NCBI RefSeq assembly: GCF_029029525.1
Contig: NZ_JAKJSC010000003.1
Span: 62,001-126,000, forward strand
Origin: Labilibaculum sp. DW002
GTDB lineage: Bacteria; Bacteroidota; Bacteroidia; Bacteroidales; Marinifilaceae
DNA length: 64,000 nucleotides
Direction of reading: 5' to 3'
Shown here: in pieces, positions 44,498 through 53,600 of the stretch
Position numbering within the stretch: position 1 is the stretch's first letter
Layout of the letters: every line of letters starts with the position of its first letter
Program-made: the position numbers and the translations under genes
The notes under the pieces: model-generated
What the model saw: only the letters and a program-made list of their open reading frames with translations
Databases searched by the model: none
Told to the model about the DNA's origin: nothing

Positions 44498-44504
44498 AAA
44501 AAGA

Positions 44505-44530
44505 CCGGAATCTGCAGCCACAGATTCCGG
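44505..44530. other. Perfect hairpin between fecR and susC without a T-tract
   Basis: CCGGAATCTG (44505-44514), loop CAGCCA, CAGATTCCGG (44521-44530). Ten perfect pairs, high GC against the background. No run of T follows, so it is not a classical terminator. It may stabilise or process the mRNA between fecR and susC. Confidence 0.6.
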
Positions 44531-44591
44531 CAAAGTCAATAAACATTTCTTTTTGGAGAAATGTAATACTAACCAAATCACATTCAAAATT

Positions 44592-47500
44592 ATGAAAAAA
44601 AATCGGGAAAAGTCTTTTATGCAGAAAAGAAAACCAATTCTTGCTAAAAGACTCTTGCTTTTATTTCTGATTGTTAACGTCTTTAATTTTCAGGCTTTAG
44701 CAAATCTTCAGGGTGAAATTCTGGAGTTAGAGATGTCAAGCAGTACATTAATTGAGGTTTTTGAAAAAGTTAAGGAGAAAACCAATTACACTTTTCTTTA
44801 CAATGTTGATGACATAAAAGAAATTAATAACGTTAATATAAGCGCTTCGCCTAAAAGTGTTAAAACAATATTAACCGACTGTCTTAAGGACACTGGTCTT
44901 ACTTATGAGATTAGAGATGAGGTAATTATTATTAAGCCACAAGCTAAAAAGGAAACTTCTCAGAAGGAAATAAATCCTATTCAAGCGGAAAAAAAAGTTG
45001 GCGGTGTTGTAACTGATAATTCAGGTGTCGGATTACCAGGTGTTTCTGTTTTTATTAAAGGTACTAGTATTGGTACAACCACTAATATTGATGGAGTATA
45101 CAAGTTACAATTACCGGATGCAACGGAAACAACTTTAGTTTTTTCGTTTATTGGAATGGACACTCAGGAAATAAAAGTTACTAATCAGAGCGAAATTAAT
45201 ATTGTTCTAGAAGCAAATTCGGAACAAATTGAGGAGGTTGTTGTAACCGGTATGGTTGTAATGGATAAGCGATTATTTACTGGTGCTAGTCAGAAGTTAA
45301 AAGCAGAAGAAGTTAAATTGGCTGGTATGCCAGATGTTAGTCGTGGCTTAGAAGGTCGTGCTGCTGGGGTATCTGTCCAGAATGTTTCTGGAACTTTTGG
45401 TGCTGCTCCTAAAATCCGTGTTCGTGGTGCTACTTCCATTTATGGTAGTTCTAAACCATTATGGGTAGTTGATGGAGTGATCTTGGAAGATGTGGTTGAA
45501 TTAACCTCCGATGCGCTTTCGTCGGGTGATGTAACAACTTTGATCAGTTCTGCAATTGCGGGTATAAATGCTGATGATATTGAAAGTTTCGAAGTATTGA
45601 AAGATGGTTCGGCGACCTCCATTTATGGTGCTCGCGCAATGGCTGGAGTTATTGTTATTACAACAAAAAAAGGTAAAGCTGGAGTAAGTCGTATCAACTA
45701 TTCAAGTGAGTACACTTATCGATTAACTCCTTCTTACAATGATTTTAATATCATGAATTCTCAGGAACAGATGTCTGTTTACGAAGAGATGCGTGAAGGT
45801 GGTTGGTTAAACTATGCTGATGTAGCTAACGCTCGCGAGAGTGGTGTTTATGGAAGAATGTACCAACAATTAAACCAGATTGATGCTTCGGGGAACTTTT
45901 TGTTAGCAAATACTCCGGAAGCTAAAGCAGCATTCTTACGTAAGGCTGAATACAGAAATACCGATTGGTTTAAGGAGTTATTTAAGACCAATATCATGCA
46001 AAGTCATTCTGTAAGCATGTCTTCAGGAACAGAAAAGTCTACTTATTATGCTTCAATTAGTGCATTAGTTGATCCAGGTTGGACTAAAGCTAGTAATGTG
46101 AATAGATATACTGCTAATTTTAAGTCGAATTATAAAGTATTTGATAATCTTACGTTTAATACCATTAGTAGTGCTTCTTATCGTAAGCAAAAAGCACCAG
46201 GTGCATTAGCTCAGGATACGGATGTAGTAACAGGAAAAGTGAAAAGAGATTTTGACATAAACCCTTACTCCTTTGCCTTGAACTCATCTAGAACTTTAGA
46301 TCCTAATGCAGACTATATACGTAACTATGCTCCTTTTAATATCAATAGAGAGTTAGACGAAAACTATATTGATTTAAATGTAGTGGATGTGAAATTCCAA
46401 ACAGAATTAAAATGGAAAGTTACTCCTAAAGTAGAAATAAGTGCATTGGGTGCTCTTAAATATCAGTCAACTTCTCAGGAGCATAACATTACTGAATTTT
46501 CTAATCAGGCTCAAGCTTATAGGGCAATGCCTAATTCAACGATTCGTGATCGAAATTCATTCTTATATAAAGATCCAGATGATCCTTATGCTTTGCCAGT
46601 AAGTATTCTGCCTGAAGGTGGAATTTACAAGCGTACTGACTATAAGATGTTAGGTTATGATTTTAGAACAACAGCTTCCTATAAGGATGTATTCAATGAG
46701 ACACACATCATAAATTTGTATGGTGGTATGGAAATCAACTCAATAGATCGTAAGAAGACAAACAATACTGGTTGGGGATTACAATACTCTATGGGAGAGA
46801 TTCCATTTTACACCTATGAGTTGTTCAAAAAAGGGATTGAAAATAATAACTTGTATTATGGGATGGAAAATACCAGATATCGTAATACAGCTTTCTTTGG
46901 AAATGCGACTTACTCCTATATGGGGAAATATACACTTAACGGAACGCTTCGTTACGAAGGAACTAATAAGTTAGGAAAGTCAAATAGTGCACGTTGGTTA
47001 CCTACATGGAATATTTCTGGTGCATGGAATGCTCATGAAGAGATTTTCTTTGAATCATTAAAGCCAACGGTTTCGCACTTTACTTTAAAGGCATCGTATA
47101 GTTTAACGGCCGATCGTGGGCCACACTATGTTACCAACTCTTTAGTTGATATCAGAAGTAGAAATCCTTGGAGACCAACTGCAGGAATGAAAGAAAGTGC
47201 CCTGTATATTGAGTCCTTAGAGAATAGCGAATTAACTTATGAAAAGAAACATGAGTTTAATGTTGGTGCTGATATTGGATTCTTAAATAATCGCATTAAT
47301 ACCACAATTGACTGGTATACTCGTGATAATTATGATCTGATAGGCCGAGTAACTACGCAAGGATTAGGTGGTGAAGTTTCTAAATATGGTAACGTTGCTT
47401 CTATGGAATCTCATGGATTTGAGTTCTCTATTTCATCAACTAATATTAAAACAAATAACTTTTCTTGGGTTACCAACTTTGTTTATTCCAAAAACAAGAA

Positions 47501-48251
47501 TAAGGTTACAGAATTGGAGACCAGATCGCGTGTAATTGATATGGTGAAAGGTAATGGCTTTGCTCGTGAGGGGTATGCTGTTCGTTCAATCTTCTCAATT
47601 CCATTTAAAGGTTTGAATAATGAAGGTTTACCAACTTTCCTTGATCAGAGTGGAAATGTAACGGTTAGCGATATTTATTTTCAAGAGAGAGAAAATCTTG
47701 ATTTCCTTGAATATTCAGGATCTGCTGATCCAACAGATATTGGAAGTTTGAGTAATACATTTACCTATAAAGGATTTAGATTTAATGTTTTCATGACCTA
47801 CTCATTTGGAAATGTTGTTCGTTTAGATCCTGTTTTTAACGGTAATTATTCAGATCTTGATGCTTTGCCACGCGAATTTAAGAATCGTTGGGTTCGACCA
47901 GGGGATGAAAATATTACTACGATTCCTGCTATTGCTACTGCAAGACAAGCAGATAATATTGGCTCAGGAGATCTTGCAACAGCATATAATGCTTACAATT
48001 ATTCTTCAGATCGAATTGCTGATGGAGATTTTATCAGAATGAAAGAGATTTCATTAGCTTATGATTTCTCAAAAAATGTAGCAACTAGATTGGGTGTAAA
48101 TAATCTTTCAGTGAAACTGCAAGCAACAAACTTGTTTTTGTTGTATTCCGATGATAAACTAAATGGTCAGGATCCTGAATTCTTTAATGCAGGTGGTGTA
48201 GCAGCACCAGTACCTAAGCAGTTCACATTTACATTGAAATTAGGATTGTAG
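44592..48251 (+). CDS. SusC/RagA family TonB-linked outer membrane protein with STN domain
   Basis: 1219 residues from the ATG at 44592, which gives a signal peptide (KRLLLLFLIVNVFNFQALA); the upstream codons at 44553 do not. Order: STN/secretin-like domain (about 40-110, ILELEMSSSTLIEVFEKVKE), carboxypeptidase-regulatory-like domain (about 135-215), TonB box and plug (about 225-380, RVRGATSIYGSSKPLWVVDG), then a barrel ending PVPKQFTFTLKLGL. SusC is the channel of a SusCD pair. The STN domain means it also signals through FecR. The substrate is unknown. Confidence 0.96.
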   Translation: MKKNREKSFMQKRKPILAKRLLLLFLIVNVFNFQALANLQGEILELEMSSSTLIEVFEKVKEKTNYTFLYNVDDIKEINNVNISASPKSVKTILTDCLKDTGLTYEIRDEVIIIKPQAKKETSQKEINPIQAEKKVGGVVTDNSGVGLPGVSVFIKGTSIGTTTNIDGVYKLQLPDATETTLVFSFIGMDTQEIKVTNQSEINIVLEANSEQIEEVVVTGMVVMDKRLFTGASQKLKAEEVKLAGMPDVSRGLEGRAAGVSVQNVSGTFGAAPKIRVRGATSIYGSSKPLWVVDGVILEDVVELTSDALSSGDVTTLISSAIAGINADDIESFEVLKDGSATSIYGARAMAGVIVITTKKGKAGVSRINYSSEYTYRLTPSYNDFNIMNSQEQMSVYEEMREGGWLNYADVANARESGVYGRMYQQLNQIDASGNFLLANTPEAKAAFLRKAEYRNTDWFKELFKTNIMQSHSVSMSSGTEKSTYYASISALVDPGWTKASNVNRYTANFKSNYKVFDNLTFNTISSASYRKQKAPGALAQDTDVVTGKVKRDFDINPYSFALNSSRTLDPNADYIRNYAPFNINRELDENYIDLNVVDVKFQTELKWKVTPKVEISALGALKYQSTSQEHNITEFSNQAQAYRAMPNSTIRDRNSFLYKDPDDPYALPVSILPEGGIYKRTDYKMLGYDFRTTASYKDVFNETHIINLYGGMEINSIDRKKTNNTGWGLQYSMGEIPFYTYELFKKGIENNNLYYGMENTRYRNTAFFGNATYSYMGKYTLNGTLRYEGTNKLGKSNSARWLPTWNISGAWNAHEEIFFESLKPTVSHFTLKASYSLTADRGPHYVTNSLVDIRSRNPWRPTAGMKESALYIESLENSELTYEKKHEFNVGADIGFLNNRINTTIDWYTRDNYDLIGRVTTQGLGGEVSKYGNVASMESHGFEFSISSTNIKTNNFSWVTNFVYSKNKNKVTELETRSRVIDMVKGNGFAREGYAVRSIFSIPFKGLNNEGLPTFLDQSGNVTVSDIYFQERENLDFLEYSGSADPTDIGSLSNTFTYKGFRFNVFMTYSFGNVVRLDPVFNGNYSDLDALPREFKNRWVRPGDENITTIPAIATARQADNIGSGDLATAYNAYNYSSDRIADGDFIRMKEISLAYDFSKNVATRLGVNNLSVKLQATNLFLLYSDDKLNGQDPEFFNAGGVAAPVPKQFTFTLKLGL

Positions 48252-48269
48252 AAGTAAAAAAGTTTAAAC

Positions 48270-49817
48270 ATGAAAAGAATAAATATATTATTTATAGCTC
48301 TTTTGGCATTGATTACCGTTTCGTGCGATAGTTTTTTGGACGAAACACCAGACAATAGAGCAGAGGTGGATAGCCAATTGAAAATAAGAAAGTTATTGGT
48401 GTCCGCATATTCTACAGGTAATTATGCATTAGTTACTGAAGTATCGTCTGATAATGTTGACGACAATGGTAAATCTAATCCTAATACCACTAGGTTTTAC
48501 GAGCAAATAGCCAATTGGGAGGACATTACTGAAGTTGAAAATGATGATCCTAAAACGATCTGGGAAGGTGCTTATGGCGCCATTGCACACTCAAATGAAG
48601 CCTTAGCCGCTATTGCAGAATTAGGCGAAGCCGAATTGGCAGCAGAAAAAGGAGAAGCTTTAATCACGAGAGCTTACAATCATTTTATCTTGGTAAATGT
48701 TTTTTGTCAACACTACAATACAGGATCTAGTTCTTCTGACTTAGGAATTCCATATATGGAAACATCAGAAACTACTTTAAATCCGCAGTATGAGAGAGGT
48801 ACTGTAAAAGATGTTTACGAAAAAATAAATACTGATATCGAGGCTGCCTTACCATTAATAAGTGATGACATTTATGAAGTAAATGCCTATCATTTTACAA
48901 AAAAGGCCGCTTATGCATTTGCTGCACGTTTTAATTTATATTACGAGAAATGGGCAAAGGCCAAGGAATATGCAAGTAAGGTTGTTACCGATAATCCTTC
49001 TACACAGTTGAGAGATTGGGCAGCATTAGGAGCATTGCCTCGTCAGCCAGATCCAGTAACAAATGCATATATTAATGATGCGGCAAATTTATTGGCTGCA
49101 ACATCTGGTTCTAATATTGGACTTTATTTTGGTGCATATTACCATGGTTCTCGTTATAACCATTCTCGAAAAATTGCTGATGAGCAAACCTTATTAGCAC
49201 CACTCCCATTTGGAGGTATTTCGGGATCTGATTATAATTTTGGACCTTTTGTTTATGCAGGTACTAATCTTGATAAGACTTTGTTTTATAAAATTCCATT
49301 TCTTTTCGAGTATACAGATCCTGTAGCGGGCATTGGTTATAGAAGATCTGTAATGATACCATTTACTACCGATGAAACCTTACTTGTTCGAGCTGAAGCA
49401 AAAGCAATGTTGGGAGAAAATGATGCAGCCTTGGCAGATTTAAATGCGTGGAGTTCTAACTTTTTTAAAGGGAATGAAGCTACATTGACTCAGGTAAACG
49501 ATTTCTATTCTAATTTGCCATTTTCATCAGAAGTATCTGCAAGTCAAAAGAAAAGGTTAAGTCCCAAGTTTACGCTTGCAACAGGTACTCAAGAAAATTT
49601 AATTCATTACGTATTGCAGTGCAGAAGAGTTTTAACTCTGCACGAGGGATTGCGTTGGTTTGATATTAAGCGATATGGAATTGAAGTTCCTCGTTACCAA
49701 ATTCAAGCAGACGGTACATCAACAGTAATAGATGTTTTAGAAGTGGAAGACTTAAGAAAAGCAATTCAGATTCCTCAGGATGTTGTTTCTGCAGGTTTTG
49801 AAGCAAATCCGCGCTAA
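48270..49817 (+). CDS. RagB/SusD family nutrient-uptake lipoprotein
   Basis: 515 residues. Lipobox TVSC with Cys19, followed by the SusD opening DSFLDETPDNRAEVD. TPR-like helices include RAYNHFILVNVFCQHYNTGS, then the typical YERGTVKDVYEKINTDIEAA. It ends with LHEGLRWFDIKRYGIEVPRY and AIQIPQDVVSAGFEANPR, the usual SusD close. It caps the SusC barrel and captures the substrate. It begins 18 bases after the SusC stop. Confidence 0.96.
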   Translation: MKRINILFIALLALITVSCDSFLDETPDNRAEVDSQLKIRKLLVSAYSTGNYALVTEVSSDNVDDNGKSNPNTTRFYEQIANWEDITEVENDDPKTIWEGAYGAIAHSNEALAAIAELGEAELAAEKGEALITRAYNHFILVNVFCQHYNTGSSSSDLGIPYMETSETTLNPQYERGTVKDVYEKINTDIEAALPLISDDIYEVNAYHFTKKAAYAFAARFNLYYEKWAKAKEYASKVVTDNPSTQLRDWAALGALPRQPDPVTNAYINDAANLLAATSGSNIGLYFGAYYHGSRYNHSRKIADEQTLLAPLPFGGISGSDYNFGPFVYAGTNLDKTLFYKIPFLFEYTDPVAGIGYRRSVMIPFTTDETLLVRAEAKAMLGENDAALADLNAWSSNFFKGNEATLTQVNDFYSNLPFSSEVSASQKKRLSPKFTLATGTQENLIHYVLQCRRVLTLHEGLRWFDIKRYGIEVPRYQIQADGTSTVIDVLEVEDLRKAIQIPQDVVSAGFEANPR

Positions 49818-49838
49818 GTACTAATTTTAAAAAGAAAA

Positions 49839-50729
49839 ATGATGAATAATATAAAATATTGGCTATCACTGGCAATAATGATAATTGTTCTTGCTGCTTG
49901 TACTGATGACGATGACCCTAACACCGATGTTAGTGTTATTAGTATTGGAACGGGAGAGAGCAACGATTTTGACAAATATTTGGAGAAAATTTATACCGAG
50001 CCATATAACATTAGTTTCCAGTATAAACTGGCGGATATAGAGTCGGATATGAACTATCAGTTGGTTCCTGCGACCTATGAAAACTCTGTGAAAATGGCTA
50101 ATCTGGTTAAGTATCTTTGTTTAGATGCTTACGAGGAAGTAGCTCCAGAGGGCTTTTTAAAGGTGTATTTTCCTAAAATGATGATGATGGTTGGTTCTGG
50201 TGCATACAGAAATAATGGTACAGTTGTATTGGGAACGGCAGAAGGTGGTTTAAAAATCACTTTGTATGATATCAACAATTTGGATATATCTAATGTTGAA
50301 AGATTGTATGAATATTATTTCCGCACAATTTTCCATGAATTTTCTCACATTTTACATCAAACCAAAGATTATACTACAGATTTTGACAAGATTTCTTCAA
50401 CGGAGTATGTTGGTGGATCATGGAATGATGCTTGGGATGGAAAATCGTCTTTAGAAGCAGGTTTTATTAGTGACTATTCTAGTAAAGAAACGAATGAAGA
50501 TTTTGTGGAGTTAATTGCCCATTATATTACGAATACAGAAGAGTCGTGGGCTGCTAAAATTGAGCCTGCAGGAGATTCTGGCAAAGCAATTCTTGAGCAG
50601 AAAATAACTATCGTTAAATCTTATATGAAAGAGGTTTGGAGTATAGATATGGATGACTTACGTGCAGCTATTCAGACTCGTGCTGAGAAATTAGACGAAC
50701 AAGATTTTGATTCAATAACAATAGAATAA
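49839..50729 (+). CDS. Substrate import-associated zinc metallohydrolase lipoprotein
   Basis: 296 residues. Lipobox LAAC with Cys21. Zinc-binding HEFSH at His166/Glu167/His170, within RTIFHEFSHILHQTKDY. EDFVELIAHYITNTEESW further on could give the third ligand. The family is known from SusCD loci in Bacteroidetes (TIGR04549, Peptidase_Mx1 clan; from memory). It probably cuts a peptide or protein ligand at the cell surface before uptake. Twenty-one bases after SusD and five before the DUF4302 gene, so part of one operon. ATGATG gives two possible starts. Confidence 0.88.
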   Translation: MMNNIKYWLSLAIMIIVLAACTDDDDPNTDVSVISIGTGESNDFDKYLEKIYTEPYNISFQYKLADIESDMNYQLVPATYENSVKMANLVKYLCLDAYEEVAPEGFLKVYFPKMMMMVGSGAYRNNGTVVLGTAEGGLKITLYDINNLDISNVERLYEYYFRTIFHEFSHILHQTKDYTTDFDKISSTEYVGGSWNDAWDGKSSLEAGFISDYSSKETNEDFVELIAHYITNTEESWAAKIEPAGDSGKAILEQKITIVKSYMKEVWSIDMDDLRAAIQTRAEKLDEQDFDSITIE

Positions 50730-50734
50730 GAGCT

Positions 50735-51988
50735 ATGAAGAAAAATATATATATAGTGCTGTTTGGTTTGTTATTAAGCATTGGTGCAGTTTCGTGTGAT
50801 AATGAAACAGATATGCTTTTTGAAGAAACAGCAGCCGAGCGTAAAACTGCGGCAATACAGGAGTTTGATGAAGCCCTTAAATCTTCAGAACAAGGGTGGT
50901 TATTTCAGTATTTTCCAGAAGAAACCCAAAAGTATGGTGGTTTTAACTATGTAGTGAAATTTAACCAGCACGATAGTGTTTCTGTGTGGACTGAATTAGT
51001 GCCAGATGCAGAACCTGAAATCTCTTTATATGATTTGATTTCGTACGGAGGTCCTGTACTTACATTTAATACTTATAATCCATTTATGCACGCTTTTGCG
51101 ACACCTTCAGCGGCAGAATACAATGCCAAAGGTGGTGATTCTGAGTTTCTTTTGATGTCGAACGATGAGGCTGTGATTTCTGTTAAGGGAACCAAAACCG
51201 GAAATGACATGCGTTTGATTAAAATGACTGAAACTCCTGAAGCTTATTTTGCTAAAGCAAAAGAGGTTTTAGATTTTCTTGGAGGTGCTTCGTTTGGTAC
51301 TGTAGTTGATGGAACTGAGGTTACTATTATTCTGGCTGGAAGACAATTAACTTTTGTATATAACGATGGAAAAGAGGATGTAAATGAAACAATTGCTTTT
51401 GTTTATACGGATAAAGGAATTCGTTTGTACAAGCCAGTTGAAATACTAAATGCATCTGCACAAGATTTCACATTAAACAAAGAAAGCAAGCAATTTATAG
51501 CTGATAATGGAGAGTTAACTGTTGATATTGCATTTGCTCCTATCGATTTGACTTTAGCAAGATGGTCACTTGATACTAGTGTTGAAACGGATCGTTCTGA
51601 TGCTATAAAAATAGCTTGGGATAATGCTCACGCTGCAAACAATAGCACATGGGGTGAGAACTTATATGGAGAAGTATTTATGGGCTTATGTTATGCTGCC
51701 TATAATGATATTGGAATGTCCTTTTACTCATTTACTGCTGCAGGTAAAGCTTATAGATCTCATTATAACTTGAGTTTTGGCGGAGTTGTAGGGCATGAGG
51801 ATTATTTAAATGTTATTAAAATTGATGGTGGTTTTAACTGGAAATGGTATGGGCACTTTGAAACGTTTGTAAATGTTGTTGCAAATAATGCACCTTACAT
51901 TACAGAAATGGATGATGCTGAAAATCCTACACAAGTTAAATTGACTAGTGCTGCAAATCCAGAAGTTTGGTTTATTTTAAGACAATAA
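50735..51988 (+). CDS. DUF4302 domain surface lipoprotein
   Basis: 417 residues. Lipobox AVSC with Cys21. The pattern AAIQEFDEALKSSEQGWLFQ, then YFPEETQKYGGFNYVVKFN, matches DUF4302, a family found only in Bacteroidota SusCD-type loci. Central beta-sandwich likely. No enzyme motif. In such loci DUF4302 usually follows the zinc metallohydrolase, as here. It is likely to be a surface-exposed ligand-binding protein of the uptake complex. Last gene before a terminator. Confidence 0.88.
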   Translation: MKKNIYIVLFGLLLSIGAVSCDNETDMLFEETAAERKTAAIQEFDEALKSSEQGWLFQYFPEETQKYGGFNYVVKFNQHDSVSVWTELVPDAEPEISLYDLISYGGPVLTFNTYNPFMHAFATPSAAEYNAKGGDSEFLLMSNDEAVISVKGTKTGNDMRLIKMTETPEAYFAKAKEVLDFLGGASFGTVVDGTEVTIILAGRQLTFVYNDGKEDVNETIAFVYTDKGIRLYKPVEILNASAQDFTLNKESKQFIADNGELTVDIAFAPIDLTLARWSLDTSVETDRSDAIKIAWDNAHAANNSTWGENLYGEVFMGLCYAAYNDIGMSFYSFTAAGKAYRSHYNLSFGGVVGHEDYLNVIKIDGGFNWKWYGHFETFVNVVANNAPYITEMDDAENPTQVKLTSAANPEVWFILRQ

Positions 51989-52076
51989 TCTTTAAGAATA
52001 AGTAATACACGATATGCCTCTACAATTTTATTTGTAAGGTTGTAAGCATTTTTTATAAACAATTTAGTATGTAGTT

Positions 52077-52109
52077 AAAAAGGCAGCCCATTCGGCTGCC
52101 TTTTTTTTG
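52077..52109 (+). terminator. Terminator of the SusCD operon
   Basis: AGGCAGCC (52081-52088), loop CATTC, GGCTGCC (52094-52100), with flanking AAAA and nine T. Confidence 0.9.
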
Positions 52110-52140
52110 TAATCATTTTTTTGAGAAATAGAATAAAAAA

Positions 52141-52161
52141 CCAACCAGTACCCAACAGTTA
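52141..52161 (+). promoter_or_regulatory. Candidate GntR operator at the regulator's own promoter
   Basis: CCAACCAGTACCCAACAGTTA. It matches the sequence at 53298-53318 in 17 of 21 bases and lies where the -33 region of the regulator's promoter should be, upstream of the -7 box TATCTTTG (52173-52180). Position suggests autorepression. Confidence 0.55.
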
Positions 52162-52172
52162 ATGAAAAAGAC

Positions 52173-52180
52173 TATCTTTG
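52173..52180 (+). promoter_or_regulatory. -7 element TATCTTTG of the regulator gene
   Basis: It matches TANNTTTG and lies 33 bases before the ATG at 52213. The candidate operator occupies the -33 region. Confidence 0.5.
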
Positions 52181-52212
52181 TTTCTTAAATACGATTTTAA
52201 AAGCAATAGATT

Positions 52213-53226
52213 ATGCCTTCAAAAATATTCTCCGTTACAACTGATTCGGGTGTGCCAAAATACAAACAGTTGATTAATTCTCTATATCAATCTATTGAAA
52301 ATGGTGATGTTCAGATTGGAGATCAGTTACCATCTATTAACTCGATATGCAAAGAATTTAAACTGTCACGAGATACTGTGTTGGTTGCATTCAATGAATT
52401 GAAGGCTAGAGGGGTAATTTCATCGGTACCCGGTAAAGGTTATTATTTAGAGAGTAATATTACGCAGTTAAAGCACAAAATATTTTTGCTTTTCGAAGAG
52501 TTTAATGTGTTTAAAGAATTCTTATACAACTCTTTTTTAGAGAGTTTGAATGAAGTTGCAACTGTAGATATTTTCTTTCATCATTTTAATGAGAGAGTAT
52601 TTAAGGAGCTGATAGAAAATAACAATGGAAAATACACTTCTTACGTTATAATGCCTGCCAAGTTTAAGGATGCCTATTCAGTTTTAAAGCAATTGCCACA
52701 AGATAAAGTTTACATTTTAGATCAAACCAACCCTACGCTAAAAAAGCACTATCCTGCAGTTTATCAGAATTTTGAGAATGATGTATTTAAATCTCTTTCT
52801 TCAGGATTAGATCTGTTGAAGAAATATAAAAAGATGTATTTGGTGTATCCTGGCGGTAAAGAACCAGAAGGCCAAATGAAGGGCTTTAAGAAATTTGCAA
52901 AGCAATACGACAAGGAATGGGAATTCGAGATTATTACCAGCCTAAAAGGACATGCAATCCAAAAATCGGAAGTTTATATCGTACCGAACGATCATGATAT
53001 GGTTCGCTTGGTAAAAGAGGCAAATGCCAACCAGTTTAAAATTGGTGAGGAATTAGGAATCATTTCTTATAATGATACGCCACTTAAAGAGGTTGTAGCT
53101 GATGGAATTACTACGATTAGTACAGATTTTAAGGAAATGGGAGAACTACTTGCAAAAATGGTACTAGGCGGTGAAAAAGAACTAATTCAAAACAAGTGCG
53201 AGCTGATTAGAAGAAGATCCTTATAA
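52213..53226 (+). CDS. GntR family transcriptional regulator of the gal operon
   Basis: 337 residues. N-terminal GntR winged helix (about 10-78: KYKQLINSLYQSIENGDVQI, PSINSICKEFKLSRDTVLVA, GKGYYLE). A C-terminal periplasmic-binding-protein-like domain of the LacI type follows (about 88-330), with GLDLLKKYKKMYLVYPGG and a LacI-like ending GITTISTDFKEMGELLAKMV. This mixed type occurs in Bacteroidota next to sugar genes. It likely binds a galactose-derived ligand and the repeated ACCAGTAC sequence at its own and the galT promoters. Confidence 0.88.
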   Translation: MPSKIFSVTTDSGVPKYKQLINSLYQSIENGDVQIGDQLPSINSICKEFKLSRDTVLVAFNELKARGVISSVPGKGYYLESNITQLKHKIFLLFEEFNVFKEFLYNSFLESLNEVATVDIFFHHFNERVFKELIENNNGKYTSYVIMPAKFKDAYSVLKQLPQDKVYILDQTNPTLKKHYPAVYQNFENDVFKSLSSGLDLLKKYKKMYLVYPGGKEPEGQMKGFKKFAKQYDKEWEFEIITSLKGHAIQKSEVYIVPNDHDMVRLVKEANANQFKIGEELGIISYNDTPLKEVVADGITTISTDFKEMGELLAKMVLGGEKELIQNKCELIRRRSL

Positions 53227-53289
53227 TCTGGATTCAATTGATTTAAACCCAAATTTCGAATAGATTTTTGGGTTTTAATGAAAAAAAAC

Positions 53290-53297
53290 TATATTTA
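53290..53297 (+). promoter_or_regulatory. -7-like element (TATATTTA) of the gal operon
   Basis: One mismatch to TANNTTTG, directly followed by the operator-like sequence from 53298, so a bound repressor would cover the transcription start. The leader to galT would be about 300 bases. Confidence 0.35.
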
Positions 53298-53318
53298 CCC
53301 ACCAGTACCAACCAGTAA
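53298..53318 (+). promoter_or_regulatory. Candidate GntR operator upstream of galT
   Basis: CCCACCAGTACCAACCAGTAA. It contains ACCAGT twice in direct orientation, and it matches 17 of 21 bases of 52141-52161. The remaining intergenic sequence between the regulator and galT contains no complete gene. Confidence 0.55.
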
Positions 53319-53384
53319 GATATTCATTAGTGATGAAATTGATTGATATGATTTTCATTTCGCTAAGGTTAATTTCCAAACTGA

Positions 53385-53525
53385 GGTACAAAAAATTACA
53401 ATGAGCAAGTTGAAGAATGTCGGGCTGCTGTTGACGCAATTACCCCCTCAAAGTTAATTGTTCAATTGGGTGAATTAAGCCCGGCAGAATTCAATTCATC
53501 GTCATATAGAATAGAAATAAAATGA
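53385..53525 (+). other. Open stretch without a start codon in the galT leader
   Basis: Forty-six sense codons run from 53385 to the TGA at 53523-53525. The translation is protein-like (NYNEQVEECRAAVDAITPSK and LIVQLGELSPAEFN), but it has no ATG, GTG or TTG start near its beginning. A different frame has an 18-codon ORF from ATG 53401. It may be the remnant of a gene or chance. No homologue is recognised. Confidence 0.25.
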
Positions 53526-53600
53526 TTCTAAAGAATCCACAACTTTTTTTAGAAATGGGTAAGGGAGGAAAAAGAATCGAAAATATTTAATAAAGTAGCT

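Noticed and set aside
44553-44591. Earlier start of SusC at 44553
   Set aside because: It would add 13 residues ahead of a normal signal peptide. The ATG at 44592 gives the expected N terminus.
53401-53457. 18-codon frame from ATG 53401 as a leader peptide for galT
   Set aside because: No run of regulatory codons, no attenuator hairpin behind it, and the overlapping frame is longer. Too little support.
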